Counted from the stretch's first letter, positions 48,866-61,134 are shown. The stretch: DNA of 64,000 nucleotides from Okapia johnstoni (GCA_024291935.2 CM044322.1:21451405-21515404), one strand, 5' to 3'. The notes: generated by a model not told the origin, from the sequence alone. Program-made: numbers and translations.

Positions 48866-50117
48866 CTCAAAATTCTCCAAGCCAGGCTTCAGCAATATGT
48901 GAACTGTGAACTTCCAGATGTTCAAGCTGGTTTTAGAAAAGGCAGAGGAACCAGAGATCAAATTGCCAACATCCGCTGGATCATTGAAAAAGCAAGAGAG
49001 TTCCAGAAAAACATCTATTTCTGCTTTATTGACTATGCCAAAGCCTTTGACTCTGTGGATCACAATAAACTGTGGAAAATTCTGAAAGAGATGGGAATAA
49101 CAGACCATCTGACCTGTCTCTTGAGAAACCTGTATGCAGGTCAGGAAGCAACGGTCAGAACTGGACATGGAACAACAGACTGGTTCCAAATTGGGAAAGG
49201 AATACGTCAAGGCTGTATATTGTCACCATGCTTATTTAACTTATATGCAGAGTACATCATGAGAAACGCTGGGCTGAAAGAAACACAAGCTGGAATCAAG
49301 ATTGCTGGGAGAAATATCAATAACCTCAGATATGCAGATGACACCACCCTTATGGCAGAAAGTGAAGAAGAACTAAAGAGCCTCTTTATGAAAGTGAAAG
49401 AGTAGAGTGAAAAAGTTGGCTTAAAGCTCAACGTTCAGAAAACTAAGATCATGGCATCTGGTCCCATCACTTCATGGAAAATAGATGGGGAAACAGTGGA
49501 AACAGTGTCAGATTTTATTTTGGGGGGCTCCAAAATCACTGCAGATGGTGATTGCAGCCATGAAATTAAAAGACGCTTACTCCTTGGAAGGAAGGTTATG
49601 ACCAACCTAGATAGCACATTTAAAAGCAGAGACATTACTTTGTCAACAAAGGTCCATCTAGTCAAGGCTATGGTTTTTCCAGTGGTCGTGTATGGATGTG
49701 AGAGTTGGACGGTGAAGAAAGCTGAGCGCCGAAGAATTGATGCTTTTGAACTGTGGTGTTGGAGAAGACTCTTGAGAGTCCCTTGGACTGCAAGGAGATC
49801 CAACCAGTCCATCCTAAAGGAGATGGGGCCTGGGTGTTCATTGGAAGGACTGATGTTGAAGCTGAAATTCCAATACTTTGGCCACCTGATGCGAAGAGTT
49901 GACTCATTGGAAAAGACCTTAATGCTGGGAAGGATTGGGGGCAGGAGGAGAAGGGGACGACAGAGGATGAGATGGTCGGATGGTATCACCGACTCGATGG
50001 ACATGGGTTTGGGTAAACTCTAGGAGTTGGTGATGGACAGGGAGGCCTGGCGTGCTGCAATTCATGGAGTCGCAAAGAGTCGGACACGACTGAGCGACCG
50101 AACTGAACTGAACTGAA
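48866..50117 (+). mobile_element. BovB LINE, least decayed RT copy in the window
   Basis: A 5'-truncated BovB running through the 3' terminus (gacacgactgagcgaccgaa). One frame stays open from 48863 to 50116 except for two TAG stops, at 49403-49405 and 50021-50023. The RT shows GFRKGRGTRDQIANIRWIIE, FIDYAKAFDSVDHNKLW and an intact LRYADDTTLMAES catalytic box. The endonuclease half is absent, so it cannot transpose by itself. It has few differences from the remembered family consensus, so it is probably younger than the other copies here. Confidence 0.92.
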
Positions 50118-50635
50118 TTCAAGTTGAGATTTGCTCTGATAAACTCTTAAAACCTTAATAATATGCCTCAGTTTATCTTTTAACAATTCAACATAATTTT
50201 CTTACTTTCTGGAATATTTTTGACAAATTGTAATCCCATCTATTATATTTGAAAAGTTATCGAGAATAATTGAGAAAATAACCTTATACCCTCTGCCCAG
50301 CTTTATCGAATTATAACATTTCACTTTATGTGTTTCCGGAGTTTAAGTCATTAGAGGTTCAGTTAAAGTCCCTTATATTGTCCCTCCAACATCAGTTTTC
50401 TTCCTTTCTCCCTACTGGTAACAACTATTCTGACATTTTAAGTTATTATTTGTACACATTAGTATATGATTGGAACTATAGCTGTTACACTATTAGCAAG
50501 CCGCTTCTCAGATGAGTCAGTTGTGAACAACTAAACGCCAAGGATTTGTTTTGAACTTTTTGAAAGGAAAAGATTCATGAGAAAACCAGTTTAAAGATTT
50601 TTTTTTTGAGCTACTTTAATTTTTTAAAAAAATCA

Positions 50636-50772
50636 AGGGAAAAGAAGAGAAGAAAGGAAGGAAGAACAAAGGGAGAGCAGATGGGAAAGAAGAAAGGGGG
50701 TAGAGAGAGGGGGGAGGAGAGAGAAGGAGACCAAGAGAGAGGAAAGGGAGGAGGGAGGAGGAGAAGGAAAGC
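50636..50772 (+). repeat. GA-rich purine tract
   Basis: About 135 nt with almost only g and a, including gggggtagagagaggggg. Confidence 0.9.
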
Positions 50773-52023
50773 TAGCTGAGGGTTATTCGGATGCTCATAG
50801 GGCTGTATGAAGGCTGTTGCCTGTTTAAATGTGTTGCTGAAAGTCACAAGACTGATGGTTAGCCAACACTAAGGTCTAACAAAAAATTGCTCAATTGTTT
50901 TTTTTATCAGGAATAGTTACTTAACAGAATGGGCAACTAATCACATCAGCCCACAAAGTTCTGCTCCTGCCCAGGTTTGTGATGATTTCCTTATCATCAA
51001 TACTATATATGTATGCAGCCCTAAATAAAATACAGTGTTATTCTGAATATCTATTTGGACCATAGCACATTACCCTGCAATAGGCTTTCTGGTTCCTCTT
51101 CCCTCATCTTCCAAGACCCCCTTGTCTGTTCTTCTCTAGAGAAGAGGTAATTGATGCTTGAGACTTACTCAAGCAGAGAGGGAAGAATTCCATGCTTAAA
51201 ACAGATGAAAAAAGATCTTTGCATGACTCACGTCTGAAGGATTTGTTCTCTCATGGTGTGTGGCAAGTGTCACTAGGGCTGTTACACACAATTGCACCTC
51301 TCAAGAGGACACGCGAGGTGGGGGGAGGGCAAGGATTAGGAGAGAAGAGGACACCAGGCGGGAGATACCAGATAGGGAGCTATGCCTACTGAAGGGTACT
51401 GTCTTTTTTTCTTCCTGCTTTTCTCTTTCTCTTAAAACAGTTTGGTTTTATTTAAGATGTTATTAATCCTTCTGGGACCAACTTGGGAAAACAAAGTCAG
51501 AAATGATAAGATTGGTTTTGACTGAGCAATTCTGTTGATGAGCTGAGGAGCTGAGAGAGGAATTCCATGCAGTGTTGAGAATCTTTGCAAACCTAATGAG
51601 TGTAGCCCCAGGAAAATCTCATTAATTTGCACTTCTTAATTATGATATACTAAATGATTCCTAATTTTGATATACTAAAAGAAAAAAAAAAAGGAAAAAA
51701 GTATTATCCAATCTGAGAGAACTGAATTTGTGATACAAACCAATAGTGGAAATGAGATGTTATGATGGATTCTCTTGTATTTCAGAAAGAAACATTTTTA
51801 AATATAATTTAAAAAAAATTAATTTACAAGCAAACAATTGCCATACTACATGTTTTTTTTTTAAATCTCTCCATGAAATCTGGTTCTCAAAAGACCACTT
51901 CTTTATAATGTAAGTCAAAAATGTCAATTTTCATATTTTAGAAAGGAAAGTCACAAGATATAATAAAACATTCTCTAGACACAGTAGTTAAGGACAATAA
52001 TAAAAAAATTAATCTTCTATAAA

Positions 52024-52225
52024 AATGAAAGTCTCAGTCGTGTCCGACTCTTCACTTCCCCATGGACTATACAGTCCATGGAATTCTCCAGGCCAGAATA
52101 CTGGAGTGGGTAGCGTTTCCCTTCTCCAGGGGACCTACCAACCCAGGGATCGAACCCAGGTCTCCTGCATTGCCGGTGGATCCTTTATGAGCTGAGCCAC
52201 AAGGGAAGCCCAAGAATACTGCAGT
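52024..52225 (-). mobile_element. Bov-tA SINE (left arm of inverted pair)
   Basis: Reverse copy; beyond its head it continues as aagcccaagaatactgcagt, the composite junction seen at other loci. Confidence 0.9.
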
Positions 52226-52378
52226 GGATATCTTTTTGGAAAAACCCAAAGGTTTGCCATGAGAAATGGCTCTGGAGGGGTGGGAGCCATTCTCTTCTTC
52301 CACCTCTTTGGTTTCACACAGCAACCGCCTTCTGAGCAATGAGTGAGCATTGAGGAGGAGGTCTAGGGATGAAGATGG

Positions 52379-52605
52379 GGCTTCTCAGGTGGCGTGAGTG
52401 GTAGAGAACCCACCCGCCAATGCAGGAGAGGTAAGAGACGCTGGTTCCATCTCTGGATCAGGAAGATCCCCTGGAGGAGGACGTGGTAACCCACTCCAGT
52501 ATTCTTGCCTGGAGAATCCTGTGGACAGGGGAACCTGGTGGGCTACTGGTCTAAAGGGTCGCAAAGGATCAGACGCGACTGAAGCAACTTGGCACGCACA
52601 CATGG
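52379..52605 (+). mobile_element. Bov-tA SINE (right arm of inverted pair)
   Basis: Forward copy from ggcttctcaggtggcgtgag to gactgaagcaacttggcacg. Confidence 0.9.
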
Positions 52606-53811
52606 GGATGAAGGTAAGACATCATTCTTATTTCTAAGACTCTTACAATTTGGTATTAGAGTGACAGAAAAGAGGAAGAGGAAGCAGAAATGAAGAAGAT
52701 GAAAAGCAGGGATGAGAAAAGCACAAAGTGCTCTCAGTGGAAGTCCATGTGGAGCTCTTTCCACGCCTCAGCTCAGGCCCCCTAGATATGAGCAGCGACG
52801 CTGACTGCACAGTTGGCTGCTCCTGTCTGTCCCAGCTGCCAGATTCCACTGCTCAGTCACTTTGACTGGCAGGAATTTATTTGACAGCCAAGAAGCCTTT
52901 TTGTTTTATGTCCTCTCTTTCTGCAAGGTCTCTGCTGACGCCATCATTATAGAAAAGTCTATGTCCATGGACGTAGTAGGTGAAGGAGGAAGACGTTATT
53001 ACAACAGCAAAGGCTCGGACAGCCCATTTGGGAATTTCAAATCCTTACTTCATGTTTCCTAAGCCAGAATGCTCTTGAAACATTTAGACATAACATAATA
53101 ATATATGTTCATCCTTACTCTCTTCTCAAACTCATAACCAAGCCATTAGATATTGCTTCTTTAGTCAGAGGTATTCCAATAGGAAGCATTGAATGGCCAT
53201 TAATTGTCTTCCCAGCCCCATTTGTAAAAGGCACAGGAAAAAAAACAAGGCCTTCACATATCTATCTATACATACACACACACACTAAGAAGCAAAGCAT
53301 AGAACTTGTAGAACAATATTCCTCTTTCTTATAGATAGCTGGTGATATCTTTTCATAGATGTAGGAAATTTCCAAAGGTGAGATTTATACTAAGGGAACA
53401 CAAATTCCACTTTTACATAATTCAGAACTATGTGGAAGAAACTTAAAAACATTTCAAAAGTGTTATTTTGAATTTTTATAGCAAGCCTTTGAGAGGGTAA
53501 CAGGCAGGAAGGCCAGAGGTCCCCAAGTGGCAGAAGGAAATGAACTGCAAGTGGCAGACGATTTTGTTTTTATAGTTCCTTCTCTACACAAAATTAAGAG
53601 TCTTCTTTTAATTCTGTGTTGATGACACCTGATTCTGCTTTGAGCTAACCAATGCATTTTTCTTATGGAAATAGTTTTCTTGAACTATGTTAATGAAACT
53701 GTGTATTTGCCTGGGAATCTGCCCTTTCTTCAAAATGGTTCTGCTTAAGGCTACCTTTTTTTTTTTCTTTTTTCAAACCTTGGGCTGATAATGGCTCAAT
53801 AAACCAGTATT

Positions 53812-54150
53812 CATGTCAATTGTTTTACTGCCAGGGGATGACATGCCTCGTGCTATCCTATCTCGAAAGTGCTACATGGTAGGAGAGGGGCCTGGTGAAA
53901 CTCCCTCAGCCTTGAGGTATCTCTCTTATCTGATTAGCAGTGCCAACAGACATAAAACACCTTGCCAAAAACTAGCAAGGGGGCACTCTTTCTGTCCCCT
54001 TATGATGTCTCTGTCAGAAGCTTTCCCTATCTCTATTATACTTTAATAAAGCTTTGCTACACAAAAAGCTCCAAGTAGTCAAGCCTTGTCTCTGACCCTG
54101 GATCAAAATCCTCTCCTCCAGAGGTCACAAATCCCAGCATAACACACGGC
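53812..54150 (+). mobile_element. Ruminant ERV-type LTR, apparently solo
   Basis: LTR-like 3' half: actttaataaagctttgcta (AATAAA at 54045-54050) followed by a U5-like stretch with tcaagccttgtctctgaccc. No viral gene is next to it. Outer boundaries and family are uncertain. Confidence 0.6.
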
Positions 54151-54654
54151 TCTCAGCAGCAACCTTCCACCTTCAAGACAGAATACCATCCCCATTCTTG
54201 CCACTGAGCAGGAAGAGGCTCCAAGGGGTAAGTCAAATAGTATTTGAACCCAGGAGAGCCTCACTCTTCCTTTTATGATAGTTGCCACTTGGAGTTGTTT
54301 TTCATCAAAATTCTTTAGTACCCAAGTTCTCGGAAATTCTTCCTTTAATGAAAAGTATATTATTCTAGGACTCAGGTATCATTTTCAGGAGTAAAATCCA
54401 GCAGAATCCCCAAAGACAGGCAAACAAATTTTATACAAACCTGAAAAGTATACTTGATTGTTCTTTAAAAACAAACTCACAATAAGGAAAAGCAGTACTA
54501 TAGGGAAATATCTCTCTAAATTATTTTGTTAGACTTCACAGGGAGGGAAGGAAAGTGTGGGAATGAGGAGGCTCTCACAGTTGTGACAAGGGACTTCTTT
54601 TCTATTTGATGGGCAAAGTAACCCAAATGTACACCAAACTACAGCAAACACGGT

Positions 54655-54900
54655 GATTCAAGGGAAATCACTGAACTTGAAGTCAGAAAAGTTGGTTGCA
54701 CTGCTCTCTCCAATTCTTGAAAGCCGTGCAGCCTTAGACAGATCATCTGACAATATCTAATTTGTCTGTGAAATAAGGATAATAAAATCTTTTCCCCCTA
54801 GTTTATTGGTTTATGAGAAGATTCAAATGAAATTATAAATATCTAAAATATATATTTTATATATACAACATTGCAGGCAATAAAGTGCTATCCAAATGTA
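54655..54900 (+). mobile_element. MIR SINE, diverged
   Basis: MIR-like middle: agccttagacagatcatctg, then tttgtctgtgaaataaggat. Confidence 0.5.
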
Positions 54901-55137
54901 AGACATCATTTTTATTACAAAGAATGAAATCATTGGAAGCAGACTAGAGAAAATGATGCAATTTAATCCACTGCTCTGTTGTCTTGCCAGATACCAGGTA
55001 TTTGAAGTATGGGAGATAGCAGGGGTTTACATGTAATAGGAGATCATCATTTACTAAACAAATGAGCCAGGCTCCAAATAGGTGTGCTTTTACTTAAAAC
55101 ATTTATGTTGCCAGAATTTTATTTTATAATAGCAGTG

Positions 55138-55270
55138 TTTTGCAAAGTTTTACAACGGAATTACTTGGGGTGCCTGTTAAAAAATACATACCCCAAGGCA
55201 TTGCGAGCCTCTCCGAAGAGGGGAAGCCAGGTCTGCTCCCTTTACAAACTGCCCAAGTGATTCTAAAGGA
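55138..55270. mobile_element. MER5A-type DNA transposon remnant
   Basis: A diverged match: ggaattacttggggtgcctg, then aaactgcccaagtgattcta. Confidence 0.5.
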
Positions 55271-55930
55271 CATCAAAACTTAAGATTGAGTATAATATGG
55301 AACATCCTTCAAGGTAAATCGATGTTAGCTATGAAGCTTTTACTTGAGGAAGATTTTCATTTAATACAACTGCTTTGGTGTTAATAGGTACTTCTTTGTG
55401 AGGACAGGCTTAGATCTCCCACCGCTCAAGAGCACTATTGGATTAACACTTGGTTTCCTTTTGGCATAAAAAATACTGATTTGGGGATTCAGGAAATGTC
55501 AATTATGTGTTTAACCTCTGAACTTCTGACCGTTGGGTTTTTTTTAGGAACAAATTACTCTTTCAAGGTAAGAATGAAGTTCATTTTGTGAATTACTTCA
55601 ATTTTTCCGCTACAGTGTTGGAAGCAGCTAATTTAGCTACTTTACTTTATTTTCACACAGAAATATGACACAAGTCTCAAGGGTGCTACTAAAGTAATGG
55701 TGCTGCTAACCATATTGCACACTGTGACCCACCACTACATTATTTAGTTGCATCTCCAAATTATAAAAAGCATGGTGTGTCATTACAGATGAGAAGAGGC
55801 AGGCAGAAGTGAGGGGAAGCAGCTTGTGTCTCCAGTAGGAATGACAACCAACCAAGAAAGATTATTATGAATCAATCACAAAATTAAATTCTAGTCATAT
55901 GCTTCTCATCTGATATGCATACTAAACTTA

Positions 55931-56207
55931 TGCTGCTGCTGCTGCTAAGTTGCTTCAGTCGTGTCCAACTCTGTGCGACCCCATAGACGGCAGCCCACCA
56001 GGCTTCCCCGTCCCTGGGATTCTCCAGGAGAGAACACTGGAGTGGGTTGCCATTTCCTTCTCCAATGCATAAAAGTGAAAAGTGAAAGTGAAGTCGCTCA
56101 GTTGTGTCCAACTCTTAGTGACCCCATGGACTACAGCCTACCAGGCTCCTCTGTCCATGGAATTTTCCAGGCAAGAGTACTGGAGTGGGGTGCCATTACC
56201 TTCTCCG
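55931..56207 (-). mobile_element. Bov-A2 SINE with target-site duplication
   Basis: Reverse dimer starting tgctgctgctgctgctaagt. The 12-bp repeat actaaacttatg lies at 55921-55932 and 56208-56219. Confidence 0.93.
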
Positions 56208-56217
56208 ACTAAACTTA

Positions 56218-56320
56218 TGAGTTAAGTATTATACCTGTTTTATACACAAGGAAATGGAGGCACAGAACAGTAAAGCAGCCTAAAATTATATAGCTCGTGA
56301 AGAACAGAGATTATGAATAA
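56218..56320 (-). mobile_element. MIR SINE fragment, antisense
   Basis: Reverse MIR: cctgttttatacacaaggaa, then ggaggcacagaacagtaaag. The Bov-A2 inserted at its edge. Confidence 0.6.
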
Positions 56321-57597
56321 AAACTCAACTTTTTTTTAAACACAATTTTTTTATCCCAAGATCTACAGGGTTCCTTAGATGTTGTCATCCTCAAAATTAT
56401 GCTTGGATAACCTATTTTCCAAAACCAGGAATTTACTGACTAGACCGTAGTCATGATAAATGCAGTGATACAAATGATAATGTTTGATGTTTGGCTTAAG
56501 AAGAAAATAAATTCTGCATTTTCTCTCCGGGGTTTGCAACTTGCAATTGACAAGGATATAATTATATATAACTGTAGGAAGCTGCAGCAACATACCCAGT
56601 TCGAGGAGAAAATATGTATTTACTTCCAAAGTAGAAAATGATGCCATAGCAATTTCTTCGCTTACTCGACCAACATTTATAAGACACCTACAATTTGCCC
56701 CATGCTGAAAAAGGAAGTAGGAATATAAACATGAACAAAACGCTATGGGATAGAGGTAAATAAATAATAGTGACTCCCCCGAAGGAGAGTGAAGAAAGGA
56801 GAGGTTTTAATAAAACAGAAGATACTGTTTTCCAGTTTGGAAATAGTCAAGTCTCTGCTGTCTTCATGAAGAAAAGTGACCTGCTCTTCTCTGAATGTCC
56901 TGTTCAGAAAGTGGAAGTGAAAGAACCCCTGTCACCAGAAGGCCTGCACACTGGTCTCCCAAACCCTGAATCCACCGACTATGCTCATTGGATACCTTGT
57001 TGGGAAGATGCTAAAGTAACTGTAGAAGGGTTCCTGAAGCACTTCATCTCTCAGGTGGAGAAAATGAATTGTAAAAGTTCCAAGCCTTTTCCCCTTTAGC
57101 TGCTTATAGAGAAAGAGAAGTCTTCACATAAAAAGTTGAGTTAGAGGGACTGATAGGGGCTACTCTGTCTGGCTCTCCAGAAACACAAGACAGAAGTCCT
57201 TTCTTCAGGTATTCTAATTTTAGCTAAACCTTCACAACAGATTGTGGGAAATGGTACGGAAAGTCCAGAAAGGCCAGGGGATGGGAGAACCAAGCAAAGT
57301 GTTTATCCAGCTTTCTCCTTTCCACTTCCAACGGGACTTCCCCGAGTCCCTCCCACTGGTGCACAGTCTTCTCTTTGGGTTCAGCGCCCTGAGAGGAGCA
57401 CACCATTCACCGCAGGGTCTCGTCCACCTGCCTCCATCCTATCCCATCTCTCTAGCTCCCATCTCCCCTCTCCCTCACCACAGCACATACTCTGGTTTCC
57501 GACACACACAACTTCTTACCCACTAGAATGTTCCCTTCCATCATAGTTTATGACTCAAAGAAAAAGCTTCCTGGTCTATTGCTCCTTCCCCAACCCC

Positions 57598-57795
57598 AAG
57601 GTCTTCCTTGGTGGCTCAGATGATAAAGAATCTGTCTGCAATGCAAGAGACCAGGGTTGGAAACATCCCTGGAGAAGGGAATGGCAACCCACTCTGGTAT
57701 TCTTGCCTGGAGAATGTCATGGACAGAAGAATCTGATGGACGACAGTTCATGGGGTCCCAAAGAGTCTGACGTGACTGAACGACTAATGCACAAC
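57598..57795 (+). mobile_element. Bov-tA SINE
   Basis: Diverged copy: cttccttggtggctcagatg, then gtctgacgtgactgaacgac. Part of the B box is missing. Confidence 0.88.
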
Positions 57796-57869
57796 CCCCA
57801 GAGTTCCTGAGCAGAAGAATTAGTTGCTTCCTCTTGGGTGTTCCTACAGTTCTCTACCACAAACAAGGC

Positions 57870-58030
57870 ACTTCTCATGTTGCGTTACTATAAATGTTCA
57901 TTTTTATGGCCAGATTGTAAGTCTTATAAACAGAGGGACTCTCATTTTCCCCTCTGCATATTCCCAGCACTTAGCATAGTTCTGGGGCACACAGTAAGCC
58001 CCAATAAGTGTTTGCTGAGTGACTGAATTG
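57870..58030 (+). mobile_element. L2 LINE 3' end
   Basis: L2 terminus: cccagcacttagcatagttc, then ccccaataagtgtttgctga. Confidence 0.7.
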
Positions 58031-58334
58031 ATAGGGTCACACTCCTCCCATCTCCCACCCCTGAATCATACTTGAGTATTTGTTCCTTATCCTCCTGCTT
58101 TAACATACATCCTCGCCAATAACACAGCACAATTAGCCTGTGAGGAAAAGGGAGCAATCTGAGAATGATTTCCAAATGAAATGTGGTACCTCTTTGAGTC
58201 TATGTCTTGGTGACTCTGCAAGAACAAACTTCTAAGGTTTTTGTACAAGCCATCTCCCAGGTTTTCTGATATCTCCACCCTCCCATTCTAAGAAGAAATT
58301 CTGCATTACCACACTGTCTTCTCCGTCTTTCTCT

Positions 58335-58870
58335 TTCTCAATTATTCATTTCACACAAGTATTTATTGAACACTTGCTACATACTAGGTAGTGTTCTAGG
58401 ATCTGGGGATATAGTAGTGAACCATAATTCTTCACTGATCTTTTGATCTTTTTATTCTAGTGGCAGAAAGAGACTGATTAATATATAAGATAAATGAATT
58501 AAATATATACTATGCATGGTCACGATAAGTCCTAAGGAGAAAAAGATAAAAGAGAGAAGAGAGACAAAAGCGTAGGGGAGTTAACACTTTAGATAGTGTA
58601 CTCAAAGGAGGCCTTGCTGACATTTGAGTAAATTTCTGAAGGAAGCTAAGGAGCAGGAGATGAAGACACCCAGGAGAAGAGCATTCCAGGCAGAGGGAAC
58701 CACGGGGCAAAGGTCCTGAGGTAGGATGTATCTGGCATGTTCAAGAATCAGCCAAGAGCTACTGTGGCAAGATTAGAATGAGCCAACGAAGGCATGTGGG
58801 AGAGGAAGTCAGGGAGGTAAAGGTGATCAGAGGAAGCCATGGAACTGAGAACCAAGGTTTCAGAAGGACC
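58335..58870 (-). mobile_element. L2 LINE 3' end and ORF edge, antisense
   Basis: A continuous reverse L2: aagtatttattgaacacttg, tgacatttgagtaaatttct, then agagcattccaggcagaggg. Confidence 0.7.
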
Positions 58871-58965
58871 AGATGTGTGGATGTTGAATTCAGTAAGAGT
58901 TATGCCAGTAGTACTAGATAAGGTAACTATGAGTCAGGAGCTAACATGGTTAAGAAACCAGGGGA

Positions 58966-59192
58966 GGGACATCCCTGGTGATCCAGTGGTTAAGAATCTG
59001 TCTACCAATTAGAGGGCATGGGTTCGATCCCTGGTCTGGGACGACCCCACATGCCTCAGGTCAGCTAAGCTTGTGTGCCACTGCTTAATCCTGTGCATCT
59101 TGGAGTCCATGAACCACAACTAGAGAAAGCCCACGCACAGCACTGAAGACCCAGCACAGCCATTAAAAAATAAAATGAATTAAATAAATAAA
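58966..59192 (+). mobile_element. CHR-type tRNA-derived SINE
   Basis: The head is gggacatccctggtgatcca and the tRNA-like B box ggttcgatccc is at 59021-59031. The body contains caactagagaaagcccacgc and the 3' end is an A/T-rich taaataaataaa tail. This is the older cetartiodactyl SINE class, distinct from Bov-tA. Confidence 0.8.
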
Positions 59193-59659
59193 GTCAACTT
59201 CTCTTACTTCCTTTCATCATTCTTTCCCTGTTTTGTTTTTTTTCATTGTTTTTTCCCCTCTACCCTTCTCTTATCTTTATTCATAACTTGGGTTTATCCT
59301 ACATTTTGCTATTCTATTTTTTTTTAAAACTTTATTGGAGTAGAGTTGATTTACAATCTTTTTTTTTTTTTACTAGTGGTAATTTTCTCCTTAAATTTCC
59401 TTCCTGTATTATCATTCTTTATGCCTCTCAGTCAACCTTCTATATTCTTTTAAACTTTCCTTTGGATATGGGTCATCTTTTCTCAAGCTTTTCTCTTTTC
59501 TTATTTATTTTCAGTCCTTCTCACTAGGAATGATCCATGTGGTTGTTCGTTCTAAGGATGCTTTGAAAGCCTCTGAAATTACACCTGGGAATATTCTGCC
59601 AGTTGAGAACTGCTTAGTGGTCTTACCTCCTTAGCATATAAAAATGATGCTTTCCTTAC

Positions 59660-59769
59660 CTGTACTCTGACGGGTTCCATCCAGTGCTCCAGAGTTTCAG
59701 CAGTGACGTTCTCAGGAAGGATTACAGGATCACTAGGGGGCACGATACACGATGGGAAACACACTGCAC
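59660..59769 (-). CDS. PAPPA2: PAPPA2 coding exon: central CCP5 with an N-glycosylation sequon
   Basis: The exon is 110 nt: two bases complete the split Gly codon, then 36 codons beginning [14 protein letters not shown] and ending EPVRVQ. The acceptor is CTGTTCCTTCAG; the donor is GTAAGG. It carries two cysteines (residues 3 and 7) of CCP5 and an extended loop not typical of minimal 60-residue sushi modules, as in other pappalysins. N20-V-T22 is an Asn-x-Thr sequon and is plausibly glycosylated because the protein is secreted. The exon ends in phase 0, and the next residues in the protein ([10 protein letters not shown]) are encoded at 47721, almost 12 kb away. Confidence 0.95.
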
Positions 59770-59881
59770 CTGAAGGAACAGAAACTTACAATAGAGACTT
59801 GAACTTTGTGCATCTCAGTCTTTCACATCTTGGAATCATTAGCTTTGTTTTTTCAAAAACAATTGCTTTCTACATTGTGTT

Positions 59882-60012
59882 ATTGTTGTTCAGTCGCTAA
59901 GTCATGCCTGACTCTTTGCAACGCCATGGACGGCACACACCAGGCTTCCCTGTCCTCCACTGTCTCCCGGAAGTCTGTTCAAATTCATGTCCATAGAGTC
60001 CATCATTCTACA
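59882..60012 (-). mobile_element. BovB 3' fragment, antisense
   Basis: Reverse BovB tail: gttgttcagtcgctaagtca, then ccaggcttccctgtcctcca. Confidence 0.75.
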
Positions 60013-61134
60013 TTGTAGATCACCTCATTAACATGGTCACAGGCAAGGCTGATACTCATTGACGATGCACCTGTAGAGATGCTCCTGTACTCACCAGTAA
60101 AGAACCACTGCGCCAAGTTAACTTCCTGGCCCCAAGTGCTCTTCCCCTTTCTGGTCACATATACCCCTTCCTCTAGAATCCCTGAATCTCTGTATGACCC
60201 AGCAATAAAAGATTTAATTCCTGCTCTGCAGACCTCTGAGACCCCACTCCAGGACTCTGGCCAGCTAAGGTCTATACTGATTGGTTGATGCCTTTTAAGT
60301 ACTTTTAATAGCATTTCTGCTTATATGATTTCCTGGAAGCTGATAATTGCAGGATCTATTATCTAAAAACTTTACTAACTGGGGAAAAAATGGCCCAGAA
60401 ATCATGAAGGTGGATTTATAATGCCTGCAACACTGAAGATCGTTACTCTGGTAGCCAAGAAACCTATTGATTAAAAGAGGAAATGAGGAGAAATCAAAAG
60501 CAGAGATTTTGGTCCTGTGGTGGCCTTTCAAAGGAAAATCCCACTCTATTTCTTTGTGCATGAAGTCTGAGTATCTTCTAAAATTCTATTCAAAGAAGGC
60601 AGACTCTCAAGTTTCTCTATTTCCTCATCTAAAGATTTGATGATCTCCAAGTTTCTTTTCAGGTTTACTTCTATTCCTGTTTTACACTGACTTGTATAAC
60701 TCAAAGAATTACATGACTCTTAAGGACTCTATACATGTAAGTGTATGATACATTAATGTAGAAATTAGAGGGTGGGGATGTAAAAATTTTCTCATGAGGC
60801 ACCACACGAGAAGCACAGTCTCATCATCCTATTACTCCTTGTCTGGCCACAAGATTTCTCAGTGCAAACAGCAAATTGAAGATGGTAAGGAACAGTCTCA
60901 GAAACTAACAAGCTTTCTCATTAACTCAAGTTTCATCTACTGGCGTTACACATGTTAGAATGACTTGGAAAATTACTCCTTGCTCATGCAATTAAAAACT
61001 TAGGGTTAGTCTCAAAAGTTTTTTCACAAACAGGATCTATTTTCTATGATGCTTAAGTTCAGACAGAGCCAATTTGAGTTAATTTCACTTAAATTATCCC
61101 TGGCCACATAGACTTTTAACTTCACTTATTTCAT

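Larger units (their letters stand above)
47722..59659 (-). other. PAPPA2: PAPPA2 11.9-kb intron within CCP5
   Basis: The intron is bounded by GTAAGG and CCCTTTCAG. It carries a tiny L1 insertion (48029-48097), BovB (48440-48545, 48866-50117), a purine tract (50636-50772), Bov-tA copies in opposite orientation (52024-52225, 52379-52605), an LTR (53812-54150), Bov-A2 (55931-56207), L2 and a CHR SINE. About 50.8-52.0, 52.6-53.8, 54.15-54.65 and 56.3-57.6 kb show no recognised element. Confidence 0.9.

Noticed and set aside
56770..57099. 109-codon plus-strand frame with varied composition
   Set aside because: It starts at GTG rather than ATG and has no recognised homology or splice structure. 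A processed pseudogene fragment is possible but unsupported; a protein search would decide.
961..57810. Many open frames encoding phrases such as [15 protein letters not shown] or GDLPDPGIEPRSP on either strand
   Set aside because: They fall exactly on Bov-tA, BovA and Bov-A2 copies or BovB ends; they are translated SINE sequence, not genes.
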